The notes beneath the pieces are model-generated. The model worked only from the letters and a program-made list of their open reading frames with translations, ran no database searches and was not told where the DNA came from. Shown here one piece after another: positions 30,001-36,817 of a DNA stretch of 64,000 nucleotides (position 1 is the stretch's first letter; every line of letters starts with the position of its first letter). This stretch comes from Yersinia vastinensis (lineage in GTDB: Bacteria; Pseudomonadota; Gammaproteobacteria; Enterobacterales; Enterobacteriaceae), in assembly GCF_902726565.1 (NCBI RefSeq), contig NZ_CACVAF010000006.1:291881-355880 (forward strand), given 5' to 3'. The position numbers and the translations under genes were made by a program.

Positions 30001-30818
30001 CTTACCTCGGTGAGGGCAATGATCAGGCCTTTATCTTCGGAGAAACGGGGGGTATTGATACCGGTTCTGGGCAGGATTATGCCGTGGTTGCTGGTAATTT
30101 TAACCGACTCTCTAGCGGCTCTGAACAAGATTATGTGGTCATCATTGGCAATAATAATGTGGTTGAATTAGGTTCGGGGGATGATAGTAGCCGAGTATTT
30201 GGCAACCAGAATACAGTCTATGGTGATAGTGGTAACGATAATATCATCCTGCTGGGCTATTCATCTATTATCTACGGTGGTACAGGCGATGATAAACTTA
30301 TCGCTAATTCGATTTCCAAATTCAGCAAGATAGAGGCTGGGGAAGGTAATGATACACTTGACTTAGGGGGTTACAAAAACCTCTTTAGTGGTGGCATTGG
30401 CAACGATTGTTTTGTGATTACTGAAGCTGTTATTGACTGTACTGTGAGCGATGCCAGTGGTGGTGATGATATTCTATTTAAAGATATTAATTGGCAAGAT
30501 ATCTGGTTCCAACGCAGCGATAATGACCTTATTGTTCTGGTTGATCGCCGGATCGGAATAACGACTGAACAGAGTGAGTTTGAAAATATTGGCTCAGTGA
30601 CTTTCTCAGATTATTTTGCCGGCGAGCGGGCAAATATAGTTGTGAGTATTGAGGGTTCAACGTCGAAGACGATTCTGCAAGATGGAGCACTGGATAGCCT
30701 TGTGGATATGATGAGCAAGCATGATATCACTGAGAGTAGTAGCGACTTTATGCAGCAGATAGATACGAGCTTGCGTAATAATATCGCAGCAGCTTGGGGT
30801 AATGTCCTCACTGCGTAA
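21048..30818 (+). CDS. rtxA: MARTX toxin with CPD and a YopT-like (C58) cysteine protease domain
   Basis: A 3256-residue multifunctional-autoprocessing RTX toxin, small for the family. Order: N-terminal glycine repeats (about 30-130, then about 437-1225, mostly 18-20-residue units of the type NIxTKVGDGxxxAxMxGK); an Ala/Gln/Glu-rich helical region (about 1226-1660); and a C58-like domain (about 1662-2024) with GVCFALSAKYM (Cys1746), NHAMNI (His1958) and FFEPNYGG (Glu1977). Next is the autoprocessing cysteine protease domain (about 2165-2385) with His2247 in VGHGRD and Cys2298 in VGCRL. C-terminal repeats lie at about 2435-2530 and 2905-3125, followed by a tail of about 130 residues, probably the type I secretion signal. 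The repeat arms should form the translocation pore; CPD, triggered by inositol hexakisphosphate in characterised toxins, should free the effector in host cytosol. Confidence 0.93.
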   Translation: MGKNASRSAEYFFTGKYNGDDSSEEITAIGFGGEIYARGGDDEITVGSVAAIVYTGSGDDKVEGGAAYLEVQDTSGDLSISGAAGAFNIRKQEGGNLKYRGGAIANIIEHSGNDGSIDFAGVGGYNQITRRATGSSNIRKLKLDDITLGDIRVKDNNSGETVIAKQTKNQNEAYEYIVRNKYGERVKYLRLRFNLFMDETTGDIKFNLIKADSSFKARSLGRISRVPKTYRGGYSIDSIEYSVREIHNIPMYSKPIKVHTGEIADFVDDSGYKLAVNNDDNIKLSALKFIDFNEIVKLYRSESQPNIYYYQFTSKGTVSILGRIKLHMQAIGSMSRGSFYYSYEMDMFTVPEENLPLEEKIDMEYVLGNGIDSHVKQYYKQLTIYSDGSNGLDVSLSYTIDNEMKIDKRKEIINGNVRNNKTILNFTKEQLNDSNKNISFVGGGVANVINSDVDKGDVKFSGGGIANVITHRAGEGDTDFKGIGAANIIVKSGKQGDLTFDGAGLANVIVHKSDHGKMDVTAGGAVNVLVRIGDGQYHAKLIALGNISVQMGEGDSRILMFGGLNTHTQIGSGKAFWIAAGGLNVMTKKGEGSIFSIVGGGGNVVTNINSGDATIIALGLGNIITHMGDDEHHSNLSVIAVAAANVVTQKGNGDVQAILGGGINLLTQIGSGKTDAIMLGGGNILTKVGNGDTNAFMFGLGNILTHVNTQESQTLGVIVGAGNIYTKVGNGTTIGAMLAAGNMMSHIGIGDTYALMGGIGNIFTKVGDGDVLALMVAKGNILTQVGDGQTIALMLAKGGNIFTKVGDGTTIAAMVSMANIMTHIGDGETFALMAGKANIFTKVGSGLTVALMAGNVNVYSQINRPGTKEVGVGIFAGKLNVMTKVGDGTAVAIMFGKANIMTHVGDGSTGAISIAKGNIITKVGDGFTGVLAKAEGNIVTHVGKGMSVAVLHGKGNVLTKVGDDIAVGLLISDKGNIMTHVGDGLTVGIVKGKLNIVTKVGHGDGVNIAWGDSNIITHIGNGDRYNFINGKYNVITRVGQGKEFTVVKAKHNLINLISETDGGKLDSYTAAWAENNIITSVGDGQTVVLAKAKNNVITKVGEGDSYNVLWADRNISTHVGDGTKVTLAKADLNVITDIGDGLNVTAIYGKNNVNTKVGDGTSVSVMWGKLNVNTKVGDGLNVGVMKGKANANIHVGNGLSIAANYGRTNVVIKVGDGDFYNLSVASSNTQSNKLASLFNNIKQHAMGRAGSQAINYLVNGNESHTSGFKNGRGGYKISEPTNDLAGFELDSKGLIDDYKSPETSHDFQASSRQLSTINKPDIDSAKQNAERALEDTSGNLHDAANGRLYEDNSAALNSNKVAIENDKTGAENDGEKLRQEKEKHHQSSQHVQNQLASTDESALANIGAEYQQQVNQEAEELVSQHQLASLALSKLSESNIINSVNGDAGSSVRNPFAQGILSDVDRRVSQATVTADEKLTQINTDSEKYKSQVDQALAKSESAVVEGRKNAEQAKAEERTRVSVATERTAEAEGQKKSAMQSASAAENKANAMQNGARRAVDDAENKANTAKNNAKGVQQEEGDRPTDRKVAEGSGRRVGQVAYTTNAAEVSDESITDSGNTPEKIILAKADGSITKEINRNPAPDIVNSGKDAINQAVVPGFKDTMDIPEPSTYKHTKYGRLSSKYLEIGMHKYTHGKDDKSLSFEFSQTLKIIRKAWYKNYKLAKKHVTPNEITNSFNFNLGVCFALSAKYMMAERNYGVGGGKAYISWLQDVANGYSANIGKTSNIDKIQKSIMSNYYRQQFESEMISILNIQNSQSVYNRADIFACDLIKIRNEMALSRKVYDDDSVFNIINNIESKLKVKNAFTKTTFDSLRKNYVSTDIETPSDIINILTGYAEDEKARGLDNYYGELKRNGINRAEKFKNPYPEQENYTTLMAQLRSPGENTFVEFDSTNHAMNITIIKKGSGYQWSFFEPNYGGVSFDNYNDFRKFMDGFTKNRNSYNRLEDDFEVNYNLFISDKDMQSVRGKWDIFRSNEQAYLLDRLKSEGIEFSLGKKMKGKITDYKAETNNKGDEKVTSFTVEVFDEKNKKSTSVQIDAMEFNSSIKKLMPHADHLNKVSDGANVKMLVGDDTIRFININTSAEVFIVKSPHSRVLGDENYDPVKVKQKERKTIHSANGDGKTRYDGQVIVQLEENTAVHEAAVNLAAKHSNSVHVKLDQQGHYQVISGDPGLLKGDIRWQLVGHGRDKNDEGKGNQTFANHSPNELAKNIKRLRGDLDSVYGIKSTPQYISLVGCRLTGENKQQGFAKAFMRAVGKEGIRADISARRARVLVDDQGRKITLDEQGNQRHKISEDKIVLHWNEQGNIEHINDDVRNNIARSTIDIHRVGATSDDSTVQGAIDRNTERYIRPTDRRTSTTTESATTDNSKQEFSYGGNISIQVGDDEFTSINWGTSNLGIKVGEGGFKTLTFGDNNVMIHIGSGMSKHSVDIGGYQAFEGVQVFVGSRNVAFNYGHSNDVIFMADKSIISPPLVNPFDHAARMSEILVTIAQDGEGEDWLATQDQQWTLSGAKKYLSDFSGLDANSSVDYDTLINLDSQTLRSGRGFTTDIESTLNDKYNQWLSNSRGGQSNSMGQASTKSSQLKDLHNKAVFNIAVAGEGADIIATNSNWNFVFGDNVQSIMDINVGSLFSLSTQEYTSSGRVKTTMTYKLDDLPRQMRNKLINRLAGVNADTTLGDIFGVDYDEFGRIISRDGQEIDQDAVLKEMLEVVAEFGGEKLKVISNPEKLLDGIEANLNMGSSAITSFAQRHGLQDKAPDETDHDSVADIYTNPPVPENDQAFGFNSLNIPNLFAVMFNKDRQTELEGMVDDIKENMAKDLLNMEQKLFEFLQNSGHLIDDGDIHVSLGNYNFTFGGHGRDLAAYLGDNNNFWGGHGDDVFYGMGISNIFTGGKGNDVGVLMGRENTMFGGVGDDIAVLAGRVNTAYLGEGNDQAFIFGETGGIDTGSGQDYAVVAGNFNRLSSGSEQDYVVIIGNNNVVELGSGDDSSRVFGNQNTVYGDSGNDNIILLGYSSIIYGGTGDDKLIANSISKFSKIEAGEGNDTLDLGGYKNLFSGGIGNDCFVITEAVIDCTVSDASGGDDILFKDINWQDIWFQRSDNDLIVLVDRRIGITTEQSEFENIGSVTFSDYFAGERANIVVSIEGSTSKTILQDGALDSLVDMMSKHDITESSSDFMQQIDTSLRNNIAAAWGNVLTA

Positions 30819-30853
30819 GATATTCTTCTTTATTTAACCTCAGATATTGAGAT

Positions 30854-30890
30854 AAAAATGCCGTTCAGATAATCACTGAGTGGCATTTTT
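30854..30890 (+). terminator. Rho-independent terminator of the rtx cluster
   Basis: A stem AAAAATGCC-g-TTCAG / CTGA-g-TGGCATTTTT with a short loop, ending in TTTTTATT, 35 bp past the rtxA stop. Confidence 0.85.
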
Positions 30891-30965
30891 ATTGGTATCT
30901 ATTACGCCCCGCAGCGATAAGATTGTTATGATTAATCTCATGGTTTTTACATTTGGGGCTGGCGC

Positions 30966-31451
30966 ATGTCGATAACAAATAAGCAAGTTAACAGTACTGA
31001 ACATCTTTATGCTTTACACGAACTTGATCAATTAATTGCCAGCGGTATCACCCGTGGCAAGTTGATGGAGTTTCATAGCCGCTATAAACTCGTGCTCTTG
31101 GCACATTCACAGCCTGAATATCGCGAGATTGGGCCTTTTGTGGCAGAGCTGGATAAATGGCCTTCATTAGCCGAGTTTGCCACTGAGTATCGTCAACGTC
31201 TGATTCAGCTGTTATCTCATCAGCCCACCGCTGCTAACCACACCAATGTATTGATGCATGTGCAAGGTTATTTCCGGCCTTATCTCACTTCTGACCAGCG
31301 CCAAGCTTTGGCGCAATTGATTGAAAAATATCGGTTAGGGGAGGTGCCGTTAAGCGCACCTATTGGCCAAATAACGGCTTATATGGTGGAGTTCCCTAAT
31401 GATTATCTGGCCGGGCAGCACTATTTTACTTTTTATTCAGCGCAGGGATAA
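30966..31451 (+). CDS. ybgA: YbgA family protein (DUF1722)
   Basis: A 161-residue DUF1722 protein. Recognisable family features are GKLMEFHSRYKLVLLAHSQPEYREIG, the HTNVLMHVQGYFRP block and LSAPIGQITAYM. It lies 3 bp upstream of phrB, the conserved enterobacterial arrangement, so the two are likely cotranscribed. The molecular function is unknown. A link to photolyase is inferred only from the pairing, and DUF1722 is sometimes fused to other domains. Confidence 0.9.
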   Translation: MSITNKQVNSTEHLYALHELDQLIASGITRGKLMEFHSRYKLVLLAHSQPEYREIGPFVAELDKWPSLAEFATEYRQRLIQLLSHQPTAANHTNVLMHVQGYFRPYLTSDQRQALAQLIEKYRLGEVPLSAPIGQITAYMVEFPNDYLAGQHYFTFYSAQG

Positions 31452-31454
31452 AAC

Positions 31455-32900
31455 ATGGCAACGCATTTGGTCTGGTTTCGCACTGATTTGCGCCTAACGG
31501 ATAATTTGGCGCTGCATGCGGCTTGCCAGGATCCACACGCGACGGTGATTGCACTGTTTATTGCTACGCCAGCACAATGGGCGGCGCATGATATGTCGCC
31601 ACGGCAAGCCGCGTTTCTGCTACAAAATTTGCAACAGTTACACACAGCACTCGCCGCACGGGCGATACCGCTCCACTATCATCAGTGCGATGATTTTCAA
31701 GATTCCATTGCCTGGCTGGATGATTTTTGTCAGCAACATCAGGTTGATGCCCTGTTTTATAATCAACAGTATGAATTGAATGAACGGCGACGCGATGAAG
31801 CACTAACAGCTCGGCTTCATCGTCGGGATGCTCTTTGCCATTCGTTCCATGACAGTGTGCTATTGCCGCCTGGGAGCGTTCTGACGGGCAATAATGAAAT
31901 GTACAAAGTATTTACCCCGTTTCGTCGGGCGTTTATTCAACGCCTGATGATGAGTGATTGTCGCAGTGTGCCAGCTCCCAAAGCCCGCAATACCTCAATG
32001 GAAATAGTGCCGCAGTCACTGACTCCGTTTGATTACCCACAGCAATCTGTTGACCACCAGCTTTTTCCGGTGGGTGAAGAGGCCGCGCTTCAGCGCTTGC
32101 GGACTTTCTGCCGTGAGCAGGTGCAGGATTATCAACAGCAACGTGATCTCCCCTCGGTCGCGGGAACCAGTAGTCTGTCACCTTATTTGGCATTGGGAAT
32201 ACTTTCGCCCCGCCAATGTGTTAACCGTCTGAGAGCAGAATGCCCAGAGGTATTAGAGAATGCCGACAGCGGTGCTTTTATCTGGCTTAGTGAACTGATC
32301 TGGCGTGAGTTTTATCGTCATTTACTGGTTGCTTATCCGCGGTTATGCCAGCACCGTCCCTTTATTGATTGGACTGATGCCGTAGTATGGAATCACTCTG
32401 AACAGCAATTAATTGCCTGGCAACAGGGGCGAACCGGTTATCCTATTGTTGATGCAGCAATGCGACAGTTAAATGAAACTGGCTGGATGCATAACCGGTT
32501 ACGAATGATTAGCGCCAGTTTTCTGGTCAAAGACTTATTGATCGACTGGCGACAAGGCGAGCGCTATTTTATGTCGCAATTATTGGACGGTGATTTGGCC
32601 GCGAATAATGGTGGCTGGCAATGGGCTGCATCAACCGGTACAGATGCCGCGCCCTATTTTCGTATTTTTAATCCCACCACGCAGGGAGAGCGTTTTGATA
32701 CTGACGGCGTTTTTATTCGTCGCTGGCTGCCTGAATTGGCGGCGGTACCAGACAGTGATATCCATCAGCCATGGCGTTGGGCGCAGCGGCAACAGCAACA
32801 GTTGGATTACCCGACACCGCTGGTGGACCATAAAGCAGCCAGATTGGCGACACTCGCGGCATTTGACGCCGCAAAGCGGGATGACCGCAAGGATCCCTAA
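31455..32900 (+). CDS. phrB: Deoxyribodipyrimidine photolyase
   Basis: PhrB repairs cyclobutane pyrimidine dimers using blue light, with FADH- as catalyst and methenyltetrahydrofolate as antenna. The 481-residue protein has the N-terminal antenna domain (THLVWFRTDLRLTDN). The C-terminal FAD domain carries GTSSLSPYLALGILSPR, RTGYPIVDAAMRQLNETGWMHNRLRM and WQWAASTGTDAAPYFRIFNP, the class I CPD photolyase signatures. The length is close to E. coli (472). The ATG at 31455 follows the ybgA stop by 3 bp. Confidence 0.97.
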   Translation: MATHLVWFRTDLRLTDNLALHAACQDPHATVIALFIATPAQWAAHDMSPRQAAFLLQNLQQLHTALAARAIPLHYHQCDDFQDSIAWLDDFCQQHQVDALFYNQQYELNERRRDEALTARLHRRDALCHSFHDSVLLPPGSVLTGNNEMYKVFTPFRRAFIQRLMMSDCRSVPAPKARNTSMEIVPQSLTPFDYPQQSVDHQLFPVGEEAALQRLRTFCREQVQDYQQQRDLPSVAGTSSLSPYLALGILSPRQCVNRLRAECPEVLENADSGAFIWLSELIWREFYRHLLVAYPRLCQHRPFIDWTDAVVWNHSEQQLIAWQQGRTGYPIVDAAMRQLNETGWMHNRLRMISASFLVKDLLIDWRQGERYFMSQLLDGDLAANNGGWQWAASTGTDAAPYFRIFNPTTQGERFDTDGVFIRRWLPELAAVPDSDIHQPWRWAQRQQQQLDYPTPLVDHKAARLATLAAFDAAKRDDRKDP

Positions 32901-32915
32901 CCACAAGGAGCCTTC

Positions 32916-33971
32916 ATGTTTTTGACATATTCTTCGACGCAAACGACATCAAATGTCAGCAAATTTTGCCGCAACCAACGCCGCAATAGGCTATTCACTG
33001 TCGGGTTGGTTTTCTCTTTTAGCCTGTACAGCTCACTGGCCTTTGCCGGTTTTGAAGTTATCGCTCTTGGCGTGGAGGGCGGTGTCAGTGACGGCAATCT
33101 GACGTCATATCTCATTCGTGATGATAGCCAGCCGCTCTATTTGGCACTGGATGCCGGTTCGGTACTGCCGGGAATCGCCAAGGCACTGGAGAAAGGCAAT
33201 TTTCCTGATATCACGGATGAAGTTGCAGCCCCATTGACCCGGCAGGGATATATTTTTCGCCAACGTATTAACAGCTATTTCATCAGCCATGCTCATCTTG
33301 ACCATGTTTCCGGCCTGATTATTGGTTCGCCAGAAGACAGTAAAAAAACCATTTATGCCTCGGTAGATACTATTGATGTGCTGCGAAATTACTATTTTAA
33401 CTGGCGTGTCTGGCCCAATTTTACTGATAGCGGCAGTGGCACCCGTTTAGGCACTTATCGGCTGCAATTGGTGCGGCCAGCCCAGCCGCTGAGTTTGGGG
33501 TTGACCCGCTTAACCGGTGAGATGTACCCCTTAAGCCACGATAAGTCACCCTCTTCGATGTTGCTTATCAGCAGTAATAACGCCACTTTTGCCTATTTTG
33601 GTGACACTGGCCCGGATGAGATAGAAAAGTCGAAAAATCTGGATACGGTGTGGCGTAAACTGGCGGAAAAGGTTAAACAGCAGCAATTGAAAGGGATGAT
33701 CATTGAGGTCTCCTATCCCAATGAAGCGCCAGACAGTAAGTTATACGGGCATATGACACCGCAATTTTTGCTCAAAGAGCTAAAAAAATTGGCTACATAT
33801 AGCGGCGAAGGAGAGCCATTAAAAGGTTTGTCAGTGGTGATTAGCCATATCAAGCCCTCATTCCAACAGGGGAAAGATGTGCGTAAAACCATTGCTGCCG
33901 AGTTAGCACAAGGCAATGATATGGGCATTAATTTTATTATTATGGAACAGGGCGATAGCCAGAAATTCTGA
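32916..33971 (+). CDS. Exported class II 3',5'-cyclic-nucleotide phosphodiesterase
   Basis: A 351-residue metallo-beta-lactamase-fold phosphodiesterase of the class II family (yeast PDE1, Vibrio fischeri CpdP type). The metal motif FISHAHLDHVSGL lies near residue 123, with further ligands in YPLSHDKSPSSMLL, FAYFGDTGPDE and the late VVISHIKPS. Unlike the cytoplasmic CpdA it has an N-terminal signal: basic residues, then LFTVGLVFSFSLYSSLAFA, with likely cleavage near residue 48. It should act in the periplasm, hydrolysing cAMP or cGMP. A later start that shortens the n-region is possible. It lies 15 bp after phrB. Confidence 0.85.
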   Translation: MFLTYSSTQTTSNVSKFCRNQRRNRLFTVGLVFSFSLYSSLAFAGFEVIALGVEGGVSDGNLTSYLIRDDSQPLYLALDAGSVLPGIAKALEKGNFPDITDEVAAPLTRQGYIFRQRINSYFISHAHLDHVSGLIIGSPEDSKKTIYASVDTIDVLRNYYFNWRVWPNFTDSGSGTRLGTYRLQLVRPAQPLSLGLTRLTGEMYPLSHDKSPSSMLLISSNNATFAYFGDTGPDEIEKSKNLDTVWRKLAEKVKQQQLKGMIIEVSYPNEAPDSKLYGHMTPQFLLKELKKLATYSGEGEPLKGLSVVISHIKPSFQQGKDVRKTIAAELAQGNDMGINFIIMEQGDSQKF

Positions 33972-34045
33972 GCTTGTATCACGTAGACTGATATTTTTGA
34001 ATTTATCCTTTTCATCTGTATTGATAACTGACGAGACAAATAGAA

Positions 34046-34789
34046 ATGCGTAACACGGAACTGGAAACCCTCATTAATACTAAGCTGGACATCGCGGCTT
34101 TTCAGGATTACGCACCCAATGGTTTACAGGTAGAGGGGCGCGAAGAGGTTCGCCGTATTGTCACGGGTGTGACCGCCAGTCAGGCATTGCTTGATGCGGC
34201 TGTCGAGCAACAGGCTGATGCTATTGTGGTGCATCACGGTTATTTTTGGAAAAACGAACCGGTAGTGGTTCGAGGAATGAAGCGTAACCGACTGAAAACA
34301 TTGCTGACTAATGACATTAATCTGTATGGCTACCATTTGCCACTTGATGCTCACCCCGAATTAGGCAATAACGCGCAGTTGGCTAAATTACTCGACATTC
34401 GGGTGTTAGGAGAAATTGAATCTCTCTTGCCTTATGGTGAGTTTGATACCCCGATAAACGCCGTCATTTTGCGTGAAAAACTGGAAGCATTGCTGGGCCG
34501 CTCGGTACTGCATTGCGGTGACCATGCGCCTGTGAGTATTCGTCGCATCGCCTGGTGCAGTGGCGGTGGGCAAGGATTTATTCAGCAAGCTGCTGAATTT
34601 GGTGTTGATGCATTCATTACTGGTGAAGTTTCTGAGCAGACAATTCATATTGCTCGTGAGATGGGTGTGAATTTTTATGCGGCAGGGCATCATGCGACTG
34701 AGCGCTATGGTATCAAAGCGCTGGGAGAATGGCTCGCGAGCCAGCATCAATTTGACGTTATCTTTATTGATATTCCTAACCCAGCCTGA
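34046..34789 (+). CDS. ybgI: NIF3-family dinuclear metal protein YbgI
   Basis: A 247-residue member of the NIF3/DUF34 family, which forms toroidal hexamers with a dinuclear metal site in each subunit. Metal-binding signatures are VVHHGYFWKNEP (His pair near 68-69), the YHLPLDAHPELGNN block and the C-terminal GHHATERYG. It is the usual neighbour of pxpB in enterobacteria. E. coli YbgI has been annotated both as a putative GTP cyclohydrolase I type 2 and as a radiation-resistance factor. The true activity is not settled. Confidence 0.95.
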   Translation: MRNTELETLINTKLDIAAFQDYAPNGLQVEGREEVRRIVTGVTASQALLDAAVEQQADAIVVHHGYFWKNEPVVVRGMKRNRLKTLLTNDINLYGYHLPLDAHPELGNNAQLAKLLDIRVLGEIESLLPYGEFDTPINAVILREKLEALLGRSVLHCGDHAPVSIRRIAWCSGGGQGFIQQAAEFGVDAFITGEVSEQTIHIAREMGVNFYAAGHHATERYGIKALGEWLASQHQFDVIFIDIPNPA

Positions 34790-34809
34790 GTCGGGTTGGG
34801 TTCTTTGCC

Positions 34810-34834
34810 AGCACCGATGGTGAACATCGGTGCT
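34810..34834 (+). terminator. Hairpin after ybgI
   Basis: A perfect 10-bp stem AGCACCGATG / CATCGGTGCT with a 5-nt loop, 20 bp after ybgI. A smaller hairpin (AACCCA...TGGGTT) directly precedes it. The U-run is weak. Confidence 0.55.
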
Positions 34835-35125
34835 CAAGTATTATTTGATGGGCAGGTTTTTAACAGCAATAACATTTAACCACAATAAAACAAGGGTTTA
34901 TCAGTGGTGTGGCTATTCAAAACAGTCATCTTGCTGTAGTTAGATGATAAAGCTGCAATTTTTAAGAATATTTCCTCGCTTCACACTGATTCTAAATAAG
35001 AAAAAATTCGCATCATCCCCGCAATCCTCATTAAAAAACCACCAAAATACATGTTGCTAGTGATTAATATCGCTCTTTTATCTGAATCTAGTGATTGCTC
35101 TTAATTATTGGTTAATTCGCTTCTA

Positions 35126-35156
35126 TTGACAGCGCTTAGGTGCTAACGCATAAATA
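35126..35156 (+). promoter_or_regulatory. Possible promoter of the pxp cluster
   Basis: A perfect -35 TTGACA (35126-35131) stands 17-19 bp before CATAAATA (about 35149-35156), about 60 bp upstream of pxpB. The rest of the 427-bp gap after ybgI (34835-35125) is AT-rich and holds no recognisable gene. Confidence 0.5.
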
Positions 35157-35216
35157 TGTACTTATGGCTGCTATTTATCTAAAAACGAAAAAGATAAGTT
35201 GATGAAGGGGATGTGA

Positions 35217-35873
35217 GTGCAACGAGCACGATGTTATTTACTGGGAGAAAGTGCGGTGGTTCTGGAACTGGAACCGCCGGTGACATTAGCAAGTCAGCAA
35301 CGGATTTGGGGTTTAGCTGATCGTCTGATTCATCATTCTGATGTCCTTGAAGCGATCCCCGGCATGAATAATCTAACCTTATTGCTGACAGATCCACAAA
35401 ATACCGCGCTGGATGCGATTGAACGGCTACAGCGCTGGTGGGAAGAGAGCGAGTCATTAATCCCTGAGTCACGCGATATCACTATCCCGGTGATTTATGG
35501 TGGGGAGGCTGGCCCTGATCTGGCTGAGGTCGCGCGCCATACCGGTATGACAGAGCGTCAGGTCGTTGAATGCCATGCCGAGGCGAGCTATATCGTCTAC
35601 TTTCTCGGTTTCCAGCCGGGCTTCTCTTACATGGGAGGGATGCCAGAGCAGCTGGCCACACCGCGCCGCGCTGAGCCACGATTGGTTGTTCCGCCGGGTT
35701 CGGTTGGTATTGGGGGGAGCCAAACAGGCATTTATCCACTGGCCACCCCCGGTGGTTGGCAGCTTATTGGCCGTACATCACTGGCACTGTTTAACCCGCT
35801 AGAGATGCCGCCTACCTTGCTGCGACCGGGTGACAATGTGCGCTTTCTGCCTTTGAAGGAGGGCGTATGCTGA
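35217..35873 (+). CDS. pxpB: 5-oxoprolinase subunit PxpB
   Basis: PxpB is one of three subunits of the bacterial ATP-dependent 5-oxoprolinase, which converts pyroglutamate to glutamate. The 218-residue protein belongs to the KipI/AHS1 family. The C-terminal signature [21 protein letters not shown], then [17 protein letters not shown] and [11 protein letters not shown], is complete. It starts at GTG 35217, shortly after GAAGGGG. It overlaps pxpC by 7 bp, indicating translational coupling. In Bacillus the homologue KipI inhibits a sporulation kinase; in enterobacteria the oxoprolinase role is established. Confidence 0.95.
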   Translation: MQRARCYLLGESAVVLELEPPVTLASQQRIWGLADRLIHHSDVLEAIPGMNNLTLLLTDPQNTALDAIERLQRWWEESESLIPESRDITIPVIYGGEAGPDLAEVARHTGMTERQVVECHAEASYIVYFLGFQPGFSYMGGMPEQLATPRRAEPRLVVPPGSVGIGGSQTGIYPLATPGGWQLIGRTSLALFNPLEMPPTLLRPGDNVRFLPLKEGVC

Positions 35874-36817
35874 AAATTATTCGTTCTGGTATTTACACCA
35901 CAGTTCAAGACAGTGGTCGCGGCGGTTTTCGTCGTTTGGGGATAAGTCAGGGGGGGGCACTTGATTTACCCGCACTGAGCATGGCAAACATGTTGGTCGG
36001 CAATGACGTGGGTGCTGCTGGGCTGGAAATTACCTTGGGTCAATTTACTGCCGAATTTACTCAACCGGGCTGGATAGCCGTGACCGGTGCGGGCTGTGAT
36101 GCCAGACTTGGAGGCCAACTGTTGTGGACAGGATGGCGTTATCCAGTCAAACGAGGGCAACAATTAACACTCGGTGTGCCGCACCGCGGGATGCGCAGTT
36201 ATCTGGCGATTTCTGGCGGCATTAATGTACCGGAAATGTTGGGATCGCGCAGCACCGACTTGAAAGCCGGGTTTGGTGGCTATCAAGGACGATTGATTAA
36301 AGAGGGCGATAGCCTGCCGCTCGGCAAACCGACCCGTTTGCCACGTGAGTCAGTGGGTATCAAACAACTGTTATTTGGTAACCGTGTGCGAGCAGTACCG
36401 GGGCCGGAATATCATGAATTCGACGATATCGCACAAGGGGCTTTCTGGCGTGAAGCTTGGCAACTTAGCCCGCAAAGTAACCGGATGGGGTATCGCCTGA
36501 CGGGCCGCGAGTTAATGCGTACGACGTCTCGCGAAATGTTATCCCACGGTTTATTACCCGGTGTGGTGCAAGTCCCTCATAACGGCCAACCGATTGTGCT
36601 GATGGCCGATGCGCAGACAACAGGCGGCTACCCCCGAATTGCTTGTGTTATCGAAGCTGACCTCTATCACTTGGCACAACTGAGACTCGGCGAACCGGTG
36701 CACTTTGTGCAATGTAGCGTGGAAGAAGCGCTGAGAGCCAAATCGGAGCAGCAGCATTTTCTGCAACAGATTGAGTGGGGTTTACAACAAGGATTTGATG
36801 ACAAGGAGGCTAAATGA
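35867..36817 (+). CDS. pxpC: 5-oxoprolinase subunit PxpC
   Basis: The 316-residue KipA/AHS2-family subunit of 5-oxoprolinase, a partner of PxpB. The family pattern is clear: [26 protein letters not shown] at the N-terminus, [27 protein letters not shown], and [30 protein letters not shown] toward the end. It overlaps both pxpB and pxpA by a few bases, so the three should be translated together. Confidence 0.95.
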   Translation: MLKIIRSGIYTTVQDSGRGGFRRLGISQGGALDLPALSMANMLVGNDVGAAGLEITLGQFTAEFTQPGWIAVTGAGCDARLGGQLLWTGWRYPVKRGQQLTLGVPHRGMRSYLAISGGINVPEMLGSRSTDLKAGFGGYQGRLIKEGDSLPLGKPTRLPRESVGIKQLLFGNRVRAVPGPEYHEFDDIAQGAFWREAWQLSPQSNRMGYRLTGRELMRTTSREMLSHGLLPGVVQVPHNGQPIVLMADAQTTGGYPRIACVIEADLYHLAQLRLGEPVHFVQCSVEEALRAKSEQQHFLQQIEWGLQQGFDDKEAK

